From Paramecium sonneborni (Eukaryota; Ciliophora; Oligohymenophorea; Peniculida; Parameciidae): a DNA stretch of 64,000 nt. Made by a program: the position numbers and the translations under genes. The stretch is from NCBI GenBank assembly GCA_905182985.1, contig CAJJDN010000016.1, positions 581,861 to 645,860 on the forward strand, in the 5' to 3' direction. Of the stretch, positions 1 to 12,741 are shown piece after piece (position 1 is the stretch's first letter; each line of letters begins with the position of its first letter). The notes under the pieces were generated by a model. The model made no database searches. It saw only the letters and a program-made list of their open reading frames with translations, and was not told the DNA's origin.

Positions 1-279
1 AGTTTATTTTTAGCAGCCAACTGATGTAATTTTTGTAAAGGAGTTAACTAATTTCTAGTTTTATTAAGACCTAGTTATGTATCAGAATTTTAAATTATTG
101 ATTATTATTATTCGCTTTTCTTAAGATTGCTATCTATTGCTTCATTTCCTTCTGAATAGAGGGAACAAACTTATGAATCAGGTTTATTAATTCCAATTGT
201 ATTTTTTAATGAAATTTAAGGTCCTTTAGGTGAAGCTAAGATCTAAGGATTAGAATCATAATCTTCTATATTAGAGTGA
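1..279 (+). CDS. 3' end of an unrecognised protein (partial)
   Basis: The last exon reads, with TAA/TAG as Gln, from about 127 to TGA at 277-279 and ends in the acidic, Gln-rich tail IQGLESQSSILE. Another frame is open over 2-78. The two join if 79-125 (gtatcag...cttaag) is an intron, but 47 nt is long for this genome, so the junction is tentative. The gene starts outside the window. No family is recognised. It ends 60 bp before the ALG13 start on the same strand. Confidence 0.45.
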
Positions 280-339
280 AAAGACATGAATTATAATAAG
301 ATTAATTATATTACTTACTTATTTCATAATTATATTTAA

Positions 340-872
340 ATGAAATAATAATCAATATTTGTCACAGTTGGTAGCACCAACTTTGATGAATTAATAACAG
401 CAATTGATAATGAGGAAACTTAAAATTAATTAAAATTGATGGGCTATAATAAAGTAGTTTGTCAAATAGGAAGGTAAATAATTCAGATTATTAATATTTT
501 ATAGTGGCAATTATGAACCTAAAACTGAATTTTTTAGATTCAAATCCTCTTTAAGTGAAGATTACTAAAAAGCAGATTTAATTATTTGTCATTGTGGAGC
601 TGGCACAATTTTAGAATGCTTAAAACTCAAAAAAAAGATTATTGTAGTAAATAATGATTCATTAATGAATAATCATTAAATGGAATTATTCAATGCTTTA
701 ACAAATCAATAATTAGTATGTGGAATAAAATCTACACGTTTAATTTAAAATGAAGTAAAACTAATTTTAATTATCTAAGCTTATTAATAAAATTAAGGAA
801 TCTTAGCAATTAAAAGCATATCCATTGCCAGAACCAAATAAAATTGATAAAATTATAGATTCCATGTTTTGA
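340..872 (+). CDS. ALG13: ALG13-like UDP-GlcNAc transferase catalytic subunit
   Basis: About 158 aa after removing introns 474-504 (31 nt) and 755-779 (25 nt). The N-terminus has the beta-strand and glycine loop of GT-B family 28 enzymes ([15 protein letters not shown]). The C-terminal half carries the donor-binding motif [13 protein letters not shown], followed by [10 protein letters not shown] and NHQMELFNAL. Family knowledge: ALG13 is soluble and pairs with membrane-bound ALG14 on the cytosolic ER face to add the second GlcNAc to dolichol-PP-GlcNAc, an early step of N-glycan assembly. The size fits a single-domain ALG13 without the extensions of animal forms. The ATG at 340 gives the expected N-terminus. 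No ALG14 partner lies in this window. Confidence 0.9.
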
Positions 873-976
873 TATATAAATTATTTAATACAATTATAAG
901 AGATCGCTATTAAAGTGAATAAATTATCCCCCGTTATTTTAATATATAAAAGGGGGTAATTATATAAACAGAGCTT

Positions 977-1895
977 ATGGATTAAAAAACTAAAGTAGAA
1001 GTATATTAATAAAATAATAAAGCAGGCAGATCAATGTGATCATTAACATAAGTATTTTAAATAGAGCATGCCTTTATTATTAAGTTAATTTATCAATATT
1101 AGATTAAATTAGCCTCGTTAAGATGAACGTAAATATTATTCAGAAATTATTAAGCAAGTATTAGATTTTATTTAAATTATTAAGTAAGCTAAAGCTTTTA
1201 GCATTGATAGATGGTAAGAAATTATTGAAAAAGAAGAATTGTATTAAATGTCATTGACAGGCCATTTAATTAAAGCAATTCAATTATCAGATGGAAATGC
1301 AACTTTAAGTAATTTAATAAGTGTTACAGAACCATACCTTCCATTTTTAAGAAAATAAAATGGAAAAAATTTTACAGGATTGGCAATTCGTACTGTTAAA
1401 GGATGTTTGTCTGCAGTAGTTTTTAAAAGGAATGATGAATCAACATGGTCAGTAGATGAAACTAAAGTAGAAGAATTCATTTTTTAAGCAAATAAAAAGC
1501 TTTTTTAATTCTTCGAGAAATTAAAGAAAAATTTTCCAAATTATGATAATATCAAACTGGAATATACTTAAAGAAAAACAAAAAAAAGAATCAAAACTGA
1601 ATAAAAAAAAGATGATGAATAATATAATGATGGATACTAACCTTTTTTATCTTAAAAATTAGATATTCAAGATAATATAAAAGTTGAATATCACTATTAG
1701 AATTTTGATTAAAATATTAATACTAGAATTAAATCTGATTGGCATTATTCTATAAGTGATAATATTTTTAAAAGTTTAGATTGTTTGAAATAAGGTGAAA
1801 AAATAGATGATCAATTTTTAGGTAATTTAATATGGTTCTGTAATATTAAACATTAATTAGATAAAATTTAAGAATGTTAAAAATTTATTGATTGA
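977..1895 (+). CDS. Hypothetical protein with a winged-helix-like core
   Basis: A 298-aa protein. Exon 1 is eight codons, the intron is 1001-1022 (22 nt), and the rest is one open frame to TGA 1893-1895. Residues about 85-160 contain a helix-rich stretch, then FTGLAIRTVKGCLSAVVF and a following basic/acidic strand-turn region. This looks like a small winged-helix (storkhead-like) DNA- or protein-binding fold, a judgement from pattern only. After about residue 185 comes a Lys-rich stretch (RKTKKRIK), which could be a nuclear localisation signal. No catalytic motif is visible. The gene sits between ALG13 and an MGRN1-type ligase, all on the plus strand. Confidence 0.6.
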
Positions 1896-1930
1896 TATCA
1901 TATATGTATGTAATATATATTATAATAAAT

Positions 1931-2812
1931 ATGGGTAATAATCAAAATAATAATAATACAGCTAATCACTAGAGCGTATAACATTTAACCAATGATCCTA
2001 ATTATTAATAAGTACTTAGAGATTTATATCAAAATAATCCCTAATAAATAGTTCAAGATTTTCCATAATATCTATAAAATTAAGATTAACATCCAGCTAG
2101 ATTTAAACATAATGTCGAAGTCAAAAAAGTTATTCCAAAATTAAACAATACTTACATAAAAAAAGATTCCTTTAAACTGGTATTTATAGAAAATAAAATC
2201 TAAGACATAAATTGATGCTAGTACTTATTAAATAGAATTTGTTTTCGAATGTTTAGAGTCAATGACACTTAAAATTTATTTTTTAGCTGTTGAAATCATT
2301 AATAATGAATTTATAACCTAAAAAATAAATGCTTTTATATAAAGCACTTACCAATTTGAACCTGTTTCAGCATAAAAGTTCGATAAATTTTAGTTTGATA
2401 TCAGATAAATAAAACTTGAAGACTTAGAATATATAGATTAAGCAAAAAGATAATACCCTTTGATCATAGAAATGGTATAAATGCAAATTTGATATAGGAA
2501 ACCAAAGAAAAATCATTATTTTAATACTGTTTTTTCAAGTTGAATTAAAACGAAATATCATTATAAACATTAGAGATTAAAATGCAAAAGAATGGTAAAG
2601 CCTTTAGTGTTAGAGATGTCTATGGTGGATAAAAAGATTAAGATAAAGATTGTGTTATTTGTTTGAGTAATAAAGTAAATACATTGATATTACCATGCAA
2701 ACATATGAGTTTATGTTAGACTTGTTGTTAAGGTTTGAAAGAGCGAAGTTCCAAATGTCCCATATGCAGAAATAGAATCAGCAGCTTTAGAATAATAATG
2801 AGAGGACAATGA
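1931..2812 (+). CDS. MGRN1/RNF157-type RING E3 ubiquitin ligase
   Basis: About 277 aa with two introns (25 and 23 nt). The start MGNNQNNN is followed by a Gln/Asn-rich leader. The middle holds the conserved domain that precedes the RING in Mahogunin-type ligases (YQIEFVFECL, then ITQKINAFIQSTYQFEPVS). The C-terminus is a C3HC4 RING: DCVICLSNKVNTLILPCKHM, then CQTCC and CPICRNRI. Family knowledge: these proteins are E3 ligases that recruit an E2 through the RING, often with N-myristoylation; Gly at position 2 is compatible with that. The gene ends 21 bp before the stop of the convergent CK2beta gene, so their 3' UTRs must overlap or be very short. Confidence 0.85.
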
Positions 2813-2833
2813 AAATAATTAAGTATATTAAAA

Positions 2834-3742
2834 TCATTTTTTTTGCTTTTATTTTGATAACTTTTATATAGCATTTAAAGCTTCTTTTTACTTTTTTTCT
2901 GCTTCCTCATCATTTTTCTGAGATTATTATTGTTAAGATTATTATTATTATGAAGTTTGTACTTATGCAAGTCGTTTGATATGATCCTCAGCATAATAAT
3001 ACATTTCAGTTTAATTTTATTGAATTTAAAATTTTGAACCTTTTTTTTTATGAACTTTAAATCCAAAGATTTTTGACACATATTCATTTGCTGGTTATGT
3101 TGGGTGTAATTCCGAAAATACAGATAAAAATATATGAGGGAAAACAGAACCAAAAAAAGAACCATCAACATCACTCATTTATTTTTTTGGAGAATATACA
3201 TCCTAACATCTTGGACAAAATATCTAGAATAATATACAATAGATTTTACTTTAACTCGAGAAGTTCTTAAATCATGACTTAATCCTATTGGTAATACATT
3301 TTATCTTTCACATAAGACTCTAGGACATACACCAAATCTTCCTTATAAATATTTGGATTTCATTAAAGTTAAACCTTAAGGAGTAATAATAAATCTAGCA
3401 TGCAATAAACCATATAATTCTGATGCTTCATTATAGAGTTCTAAAAATCTTAATTATATTTTTTCATTTAATACTAATCATCCTCTAAATCTTCATCTGT
3501 TGGTGTATTTGGAGATAGAATCATTTATAAGGCTTCTCTAATTATTTATATATTAATTTTACTCAAAATGATCAAACAATTATTTCAATCCATACAAATT
3601 AAATTAGTCTGCTATAAAAAATTCATCAATTTCACAAAAAAAGTGATGGTCTTCCAAATTGCAATACCATTTTATCCATCCATTCTCATTTACAGAGATA
3701 TCTATTGGTAATGAAAATGAAACATTTACTGCTTTAAGACAT
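2834..3742 (-). CDS. CSNK2B: Casein kinase II regulatory subunit beta, copy 1
   Basis: A 267-aa protein after four introns of 28, 25, 26 and 26 nt. The start ATG at 3742-3740 gives MSQS and, after a 28-nt intron, the family N-terminus GWIKWYCNLEDHHFFCEID. Then come an acidic segment (TDEDLEDD), YGLLHARFIITPQGL, and the zinc-binding motifs GVCPRVLCERQN and IFCPRCQDVYSP. The DGSFFGSVFPH motif of the dimer interface is intact. The tail is Gln-rich (TSQQQQSQQQQSQ) and then basic, unlike animal CK2beta. Family knowledge: two beta subunits bridge two CK2 catalytic subunits in a constitutive Ser/Thr kinase. A second, divergent copy lies at 15831..16707. Confidence 0.92.
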
Positions 3743-3773
3743 TTTGAATTTAAAATTAATAATAAATCAGCAT

Positions 3774-4708
3774 TCATCTATAATAAATAACTAAATTATC
3801 AATTCCGAAACTTGCTTCACACGTACTTTTTGATGTCAAACCTTAAAATTACAAATTTAATTCATTATGAGAATGATCAAATATTTTCATTATAGGACTA
3901 TCTATATATTATAATAGTAATACATGTTAATTTAATCTCCAAATCTCGAACTTCCACAAAAATTATTATGATGAACTGTATTTTCAAATTTATTCTTCCA
4001 AACTAAGACTTTATAATTTAAAAATACTAATTTATTCATCTGCTCTCATAATAATTTATTCTTATTCCCATTAATCAAATACGTGTAATGCTAATTCAAC
4101 TTTTATTTGAGTATGTTATGGTAAACTATTAAACTTTTTGCTTAATGTTTGATTTGTATTCTCACAATATCCTCCAAAAAAATGTCCATCTCTTAAGTTT
4201 TCACATTTACTATTTGATTAATCATTAAAGTCTAAATGATGCAGCAATTCCCACTAAACTAGAATAGTAATTTTATAAACTTTCTTATAATAACACTTTC
4301 TATTTTTTCTCTTAAGTTTTCATTTTATAAACAGATATTGAACCATTGATAACTAGTGGTCTTCCTTCTTTTTTTGATTTTAATGTTCCAACTTTTAGTA
4401 ATTTAGTTTTCAAAACTTATGCTTCCAATTTTTTCGTTTTTAAATTTTTAGCCTACTTCTTAGATTTTATATTACTTCTATTCCTCCTTTACTCAATATT
4501 TCACCAAACATACAATTTTTTCTTGCCCAAGCTCTTCCGCTGACAGTTATTGGTGTTTTCATTTCACTAATACTTTTATTCTTTTTTTATTTCTTTGGTT
4601 TTGCTTATTCCTATGCTTAAACATAAAATTAATTTAGTTATTATTACTTTCAACAGCTACAAAAAATAAAATGTATAGGATGAGTATAAATAGGAGTAAA
4701 TGTTTCAT
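3774..4708 (-). CDS. Secreted ciliate-type protein of unknown function
   Basis: About 270 aa after five introns (32, 23, 22, 19 and 26 nt). It begins with a clear signal peptide (MKHLLLFILILYILFFVAVE), then a Lys-rich spacer. The C-terminal half reads as an extracellular domain: DGHFFGGYCENTNQTLSKKF, KVELALHVFDQWEQEQ, then LVWKNKFENT, NNFCGSSRFGDQI and GLTSKSTCEASFGIDNLVIY. The order (pair of Cys, F-D-x-W-E, V-W, C-G, G-D, closing G-I-D-N) resembles a domain I associate with large ciliate surface proteins; I cannot name it. It has no second membrane segment. The frame holds only if the 19-nt intron inside the F-D-x-W-E region is real. It ends 31 bp upstream of the CK2beta start. Confidence 0.7.
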
Positions 4709-4861
4709 TAATTTATAAAAAATAAAATATAATAATCAAATATCCTAATCATAAGGGAGATATTTATTTCTGGTGATTAATATAGATTTTATCAAATTGA
4801 TATGATTTAAATATCCCTTAATTCATTTTAACTTAAAAATATAATATATTTAATACAATTA

Positions 4862-5758
4862 ATGAGCTCTAGAACTCCTATTCCAACTTTCATACTAAAA
4901 ACCTATTAAATGCTTGAAGTAATTGGTTTTGAATAACTTTTAGGAACAAAAGCATGCAAACATAGTGAGTTGGACTGCTTAAGGAACCTCATTTATAGTG
5001 CATAATCAATAGGAAATGGAAAAATAAGTCTTATAAAATTTCTTTAAGCATAGTAATTATTCAAGTTTTGTCAGGTAATCCATTTAATATTATAGTTTTT
5101 AGACAGTTAAACCTATATAATTTCAAGAAAGTTAGATCAACTGAAGGATAAATTTTTAAGCATAAATGTTTTAGAAAAGGGATGAAGTATTTCTTTTTTC
5201 TTAATTTTTAAAGATCGATGTTATAATTTATTAAAAGGAGAAATCAAGAAGATCTTGTTAATCCTGCTATATAAGAAGAACCAAGTATTTAATATTTTGC
5301 TATCTCAATAGCAATTTAAATTAAGGAAGAATAGAACTTATTTAAAGAATGTGCCATCGATATTAAAGAGACAAACAATAAGTTAAAAGAAGATATGAAA
5401 TTATTACAAGAAACTTCTTCTTATTTGATAGATTAGATGCAGAACTTAAATCATGTATTAAATATTGTATATTATCAGTTTGTTTACAATTAAAGTGTCG
5501 ACATTGAAGTCAAATTTAAATAAGTAGGCTAAATGTTACATGCAATTAATGAAGAGTTAAGATAAGAAAGTATCATTACTTATAATAACTTTAGATAAAA
5601 GTGAAACACAAACTAATAAATTTTTGGGGGAATATAAATAAATCAAAGAATATGAGTTCTAAGAATCTAAAATTGGATCTCCAAATCCATATGTAGATTA
5701 TAATAGTACAGCACTTAATCCATTGGATTATGAATGTTTCATAGACTCCTTTTTATGA
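4862..5758 (+). CDS. HSF: Heat-shock factor (HSF) family transcription factor
   Basis: About 255-263 aa. Four introns (25, 28, 27 and 25 nt) restore the HSF DNA-binding domain: TPIPTFILKTYQMLE, IVSWTAQGTSFIVHNQQEM, VLQNFFKHSNYSSFVRQLN and FKKVRSTEGQIFKHKCF. The recognition-helix residues S-F-V-R-Q-L-N are intact. A helical, heptad-like segment follows (LFKECAIDIKETNNKLKEDM), the likely trimerisation region. A possible 24-nt intron lies near 5460-5483; its length is a multiple of three with no TGA, so either reading keeps the frame. The C-terminus is short and acidic with no obvious activation domain. Family knowledge: HSFs trimerise and bind inverted nGAAn repeats. Confidence 0.92.
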
Positions 5759-5970
5759 TCATCTTAAAACTACAATTATATATATAAATTTTATTATAAT
5801 ATTTAAAAACTATGTTTTTCTATATACTATAATTTATCACACTTATTCACTTTAATCTTTGTCTTTGAGATAATTCTAAACAATTTAGATTTAAGATAAA
5901 CTGATTACTATTAGTATTCCAACTTTAATAATAACACACCATTAAACTCATTTCTCAGTTTAATCTAATA

Positions 5971-6552
5971 TCATTGTATGAGCATTCTCTCTGTCTGATA
6001 TTTAATTTTGATTTATATAAATGCTTTAAAAGTTTTTTATTTTTCTTGTAATTCTTTTGACATATGTTCAAATGACTTAAATTATGCCTATTTCTTTATC
6101 CACTCTTTTAATATCAAAGTCATTAATCACCCTTTTGTGGTTCTTATCTTTACTCTAAAAACAAATGTAATAATTATCTTTATCTTTTAAAGTTTCTATA
6201 ATCTTCCATCCTTGTTATTTTTAACTTTTACTAGTATTTATCCATCTTTCTACCTGATTAAAGAATTTGTTTAATTTTGATCCAAACCTGAAACTATATA
6301 ATTTACAATTAAATTTCAATTTTCTTTAGGTGAATTTACTAAAAAGCATGTAGCCTTTTAGGAAAACTATGAAGACAACGAAAACCTAATATGATTAAAG
6401 TTGATATAAGTAATAATAAATATTTCAATTATTGTATTTAATTCACATTAGAAATCTTTTCAAACTTCACTTTAATCAATATCACATTCTTACTCCATTA
6501 TGCAAGTAAAAATTTATATATTTTTTGTTCCATCTTTATTTTTTTTCGACAT
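5971..6552 (-). CDS. Possible gene, model unresolved
   Basis: Minus-strand coding signal is present but I could not settle the exons. One frame reads NQVERWINTSKSQKQQGWKI and IETLKDKDNYYICFQSKDKN, which looks protein-like, then joins through a 28-nt intron to a Gln-rich tail ending at TGA 5973-5971. The 5' part has two competing readings, from ATG 6552 or ATG 6533. The second gives a hydrophobic stretch (LKYLLLLISTLIILGF). No family is recognised. It lies convergent to HSF. Confidence 0.35.
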
Positions 6553-7227
6553 AATTAATTTATAAAACCTATTTTTTCTTGACTGAATTTTATATTAATA
6601 AAAATTAATATTATTTCTCTCGTATTTTATTTTATAAAATTATTTTTTTTATTTATGTATTATTTTATGCATTCTTTGAGTACTAGAAAGGAAACATAAT
6701 ATGACAAATAAATTTATATTTCAAATATAAAGTAAAATAATTATTTTTTATAAATAGTTCTTTAATTTTGTTTTACAAATCAAGATGACAAAGATTTTTG
6801 TTTCAAATTATTTAAATATGAAATACAATCAATATAATTATTAATATATTCTTTATATAATTGAAAGAAGAGTTGAAGAGTAATCTTTTATTGGATTTTT
6901 GTTTATGATAAGAATTAGATTGTTAAGAACTCCAAACTTATATTCTAACAAGCTCTGCCATTTGATTAGAACCATTTAATAAATATAATACAAAATCTAA
7001 ACAAATTCTTTCATGTTCTATAATTGGTACTAAAAATAGTAGAAATGAGGTACTATGAATTCTTTATGATATTCATATACATTTTATATATATACTTGAT
7101 TTTTTTTAATAAAATAATAGAATTTGTTTAATAATTAATAGAAAGGTTTTAGTTTTATAGTTAAAGAACAATTTACAAAACTAAAAGATGGAAATAATTA
7201 AAAAAGGAATCATAGAATTATTGAATT
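6553..7227. other. AT-rich intergenic stretch
   Basis: About 675 bp of very AT-rich sequence with long T and A runs. I see no frame longer than expected by chance under a one-stop code and no RNA gene signature. Confidence 0.5.
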
Positions 7228-7703
7228 TCATGAAAGAAATTAATTTGCAAAACTTAATTCTTGCTTGTTTAATGTTTCAAAAAAGCTATAAGCTTTGATA
7301 AATTAATGCTTTAGCCAAACTTCTATTTTTAGCTAATTCTATGTATTCTAGCAATTTTAGATGCTTTTGTAAGGGCATGGCCTCTTTCCATTTAAAACAT
7401 CAGCTACTTAAACAGGAATAGGTCTTTTATTATTTTTATAATAATGTATTAAGGATTTAGCACTCGAATAGTTTAATTTTAAATCTTGAGCAACCTAATG
7501 TGATAATTAACTTTTTTTACTTCTTTGATTTATTTACCCTCTTAAAAAATTTAAACGAACAACTATTATTAAGTTTTTATTGGTATTTTGTGGATACGTC
7601 TTGATGACTTTTTTATATGTTTTTTTTTTATAACAGAATTTTGATTTGCTGGTTCTTTTACAATTGAATTATTAATAGAAGATTCTTAATCTGTGTTTTA
7701 CAT
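7228..7703 (-). CDS. Small basic HTH-like protein, paralogue A
   Basis: A 149-aa protein with one 26-nt intron. The N-terminal third is polar, then basic (KKKHIKKSSRRIHKIPIKT). It is followed by QQQLFVQIFQEGKQIKEVAQ and DLKLNYSSAKSLIHYYKNNK. The helix-turn-helix-like pattern (IKEVAQDLKLNYSSAKSLI, short turn before N-Y-S-S-A-K) suggests a psq- or homeobox-like DNA-binding element. This is inference from pattern only. It is clearly paralogous to the gene at 8167..8644: the block from LNYSSAKSL to KRPIP is nearly identical and the intron is at the same place just before V-A-(Q/K). Confidence 0.65.
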
Positions 7704-8166
7704 GTGAGAGAAAGTTTTAAGAAAGCAATTTTAAAATAACAAAAATAATTAATATCAATTTATGTTATTATTTACAACAATTATAGTTATATTAGTTAAA
7801 ATAAATTAACTTTGGACATTTTAAAATTTCAGTTAAAACACTATTATAGGTGGTTAAGAAAGGGGTATTAAGATTTTTTTTCATTTTGTCACATACATTT
7901 GTTTTAAATTTAATTGAAGATTTAATTTTTTTTATATATAATCATAAAATAATATTTTTTCTTTTAACGAAAAGCGTTATTCATGAATCATCGAAAAATT
8001 AGCATTAACTTGTATAAATCTAATAAGCAATCAAAGGACAACTTGTCTAAAGGATTGCATAAATAATAAGAATATTAGGTGCTTTTAAACATTATTTTAT
8101 GATGATTAGAAATGGAAAAATATTTTTAATTAATAAAATCTATAATTGGAATCATAGTTTTATTCT
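7704..8166. other. Intergenic stretch between two paralogues
   Basis: About 460 bp separating two tandem paralogous genes of the same orientation. It holds one 39-codon plus-strand open frame starting near 7984 (MNHRKISINLYKSNKQSKDN...), which I do not consider supported, and otherwise AT-rich noncoding sequence. Confidence 0.4.
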
Positions 8167-8644
8167 TCAATTATTTTAGATGTTTTGTTACTTTTTTAGT
8201 AATTAATAAAAATTGTATTTTTTTATAGTGTTTTTTTGAACTTTAACGACAACAAACATATTCTCGCTTCCATTTTTTGTCTTCCTGATCCCACAATGCT
8301 TTTTTTAATTTAATATACTAGATATTGCTGTTGGGATAGGTCTTTTATTATTTTTATAATAATGAATCAATGATTTTGCACTTGAGTAGTTCATACCTAA
8401 AGACTTGGCAACCTAAATACTAGATATACTCTGATACTTATTTTATTCGCTTTCCGTTTACAAATACCATCTAAAATAACTAAATTTACGTTTTTAAAGG
8501 AATTTTATGGTAACGTTTAGCATCAGCATTTGCTGTTTGACATCCTCTTTATTTTCTTAATTCAACTTTATATTCAGATGAAGTAGATTAGCTTCTTTCG
8601 CTTTTTTCAGATTCGTTCAAATCTGGAAATGAACTTTTTCTCAT
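8167..8644 (-). CDS. Small basic HTH-like protein, paralogue B
   Basis: 150 aa from the ATG at 8644 (MRKSSFPDLNESEKSERSQS). An in-frame upstream ATG at 8683 would add 13 mostly hydrophobic residues, and I prefer the shorter form because it matches paralogue A in length. One 25-nt intron sits just before VAKSLGMNYSSAKSLIHYYK. Upstream is RYHKIPLKTQIQLFQMVF, equivalent to the basic helix region of paralogue A; downstream is NNKRPIPTAISSIL. N- and C-termini have diverged strongly while the HTH-like core is kept, suggesting DNA binding is the conserved role. Function unknown. Confidence 0.62.
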
Positions 8645-9202
8645 TTCAATAATAATAAGATAATTTTATTTTATATGATCCATTGTTAGTCAATCTTTTG
8701 AATGCTCATAATGACTAAATCAATAATTTATTTATATTTTGAAATATTTAAAAAAAGGCTTCATACGGAATTTTATGCCTACCCTTAAGGAATAGTTAAA
8801 ATGATATCAATTATATAGTGATAGGTTCTAAAATGATTTAGAAAAAGTTTAAAATAAATAATTAGCGAGAATTGATAATGAAAATTAATCCAACTGTCTA
8901 ATTTCTATAACGCTAACATATAGTTGATTTTTTAAAAAATTTTTATATATATTTGTTAATTAAAAATATTTTGAAGTTTGAAAATGATTATGATTCAATC
9001 TTGATTATATTAAGATATTTTGATTAGAATAAGAAAATGTAATTAAAATTAAAATATCAACACATAAACTACCAACAAAATAAAACACCTATCTTATAGA
9101 TAAGAGAATAATTAATAGTATTGGATAAATCTTATCAAATCACATCAATAATACCTTATCTAAATAATAATACATGTTTATATTAAAATATGAATGATTA
9201 TT
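8645..9202. other. AT-rich intergenic stretch
   Basis: No coding signal. From 8813 on it belongs to the first member of a duplicated block; the same sequence recurs between 9914 and 10303. Confidence 0.5.
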
Positions 9203-9912
9203 TCATTACATTAAAGCTTTAAAGGCATTAAAATCCATATCTTTCTCTAAGATATTTTTGATATTGATTTATTATTCATGTTGATTGACAAGAGCCAAAT
9301 GATTTTTTGTATCTGAGATACTATCCCATTTATTATTAAAGTTAGCATTTTAATCGAAAATATATTTGATAGTCTTTTATGAAATAACCTTATCTTACTA
9401 ACTTAAGAAATCGAACATAAATTGTAATTACTTTTAAAATTCTTACTATGTGAGTGTTAATGCTACAAATTCAAAAAAATCTAAGAAGCCATTACTATTA
9501 CAATCAATATAAGGCCATAATTTTTGAACATCTTACTTATTAACCTTTAAATAAGTTGATAATTCTTATTAAGTAATTAATCCAGTTTGAGAAGTATTTA
9601 TGAAGAAAAAACAATTTTTCTAATTCACTAACTCACTTGAATCTAGTTGTGTTGCTAAATAAAAGAGAGCTAGTCTTCTTATAGGATGATATTTGACCCA
9701 TTAATTTAGTGTTAGCATAGATAATAATTTATTATCTTAGACAAATTTTTAATTGTATTGAGTAATAACTTTATGGTTTAATAATTCCTTTGGTAAAAGT
9801 CTCTTATCAGCTGGACAGACTTAAGATTTAATGAAATCTTTTATTTCTTATGATATTCCTTACCATTCATCGCCTATTTTATATTAATTTATTTATACCA
9901 TCAAATTATAAT
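8813..9912. repeat. Direct duplicate block 1, upstream copy
   Basis: These 1100 bp match 9914-11013 with no difference seen by eye; the offset is 1101 with a single N at 9913 between them. The upstream copy stops abruptly inside a kinase gene while the downstream copy continues smoothly into its catalytic domain. This is what two overlapping contig ends placed side by side look like. Confidence 0.93.
9203..9912 (-). other. Truncated duplicate of the CDPK C-terminal region
   Basis: The frame encodes the EF-hand half of the kinase found intact at 10304..11850 and ends at TGA 9205-9203. It has no kinase domain and no start, because it runs into the N at 9913. I regard it as an assembly copy and not a second gene. 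Confidence 0.85.
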
Positions 9913-9913
9913 N

Positions 9914-11850
<1,937 letters not shown>

Positions 11851-12210
11851 TCTTATTTGATAAATTTATATTTGATATAAAATAAACTTTATTTAGTTCT
11901 AATTTCTTATTTTTAAACCTTTTTAATTATGATCTATTTCTTAATATTTTTTTCTTTTACTTATTAATCATAACATAGACATTATAAAAATGTATCGTAT
12001 ATTTGTTTTATATATACAATTTGGTTATAAAATGTCAATTATCAAATACTTTCAGATTTTTTATTAAAAATTTAGAACTATTTTATGTTAAATTCAGTTC
12101 AATCTTAGAATATGCTATATTTATAAAAATAAACTCTAATTCTCTAATATTAATACTACTTGATATGCAATTATTTTCATTATTAAATATAATTATATAA
12201 TAAAATTGAA
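11851..12210. other. Intergenic, divergent promoter region
   Basis: 360 bp between the divergent starts of the CDPK gene (minus) and a secreted protein gene (plus). It is AT-rich, with no conserved element that I can name. Confidence 0.5.
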
Positions 12211-12715
12211 ATGAATAAGTTAATAATTTTGTCATTGATGACAGCATATGTTGTTGCCAATAACTTTAAGTATTATCATGCATGTTCAAAGGCTGTTTGT
12301 GCTATTCCTTATCAAAGTTGCTAAAATGATAATGCTTGTCAGGGAACTTTAAAAACATGTGAAGAAAGTATATAGTTTATTAAAAGTTTTAGAATGTTCA
12401 TCTGGATAAGAGAATTGCCTTGAAGCATGTCTATTCAGTTCAAATTCATTAGCTGTATAAAAGTTGGCTCTTTGCTCTTTAAATAACATGTGTTTAAATT
12501 CAGTTTAGTGTCACAACGATATCACATGTCCATAAACTTGTAAGGAACCAACAAAATTAGGAAATGATTATTGTAGCACTCCTAAATCTTATGCTTCTTA
12601 GGAATGCATTTCAGAATATTTAATTTAAATAGGTAGAGAAGAATGTGCAGATAGAAATTGCGTTTGTAAGACAGTATCATCTTTAGACATTTATATTGCA
12701 GGATGTTATTGTTGA
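12211..12715 (+). CDS. Small secreted cysteine-rich protein
   Basis: A 159-aa protein after removing one 25-nt intron. A signal peptide (MNKLIILSLMTAYVVANN) is followed by a compact domain of more than 20 cysteines with spacings such as CSKAVCAIPYQSCQNDNACQ, CLEACLFSSNS, CSLNNMCLNSVQCHNDITC, CADRNCVCKT and a final GCYC. No membrane segment or catalytic motif is seen. The Cys count is even-looking and the protein very likely disulphide-bonded outside the cell or in a secretory granule. I do not recognise the family. Confidence 0.75.
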
Positions 12716-12741
12716 ATTATTATAAATATAAAATATATAAA

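Noticed and set aside
3073..3270. Plus-strand frame over the CK2beta gene
   Set aside because: Shadow of the minus-strand CK2beta, whose zinc-finger motifs are unmistakable.
9203..9912. A second EF-hand gene next to the CDPK
   Set aside because: It is an exact copy of the CDPK tail ending at an N; artefact of contig overlap.
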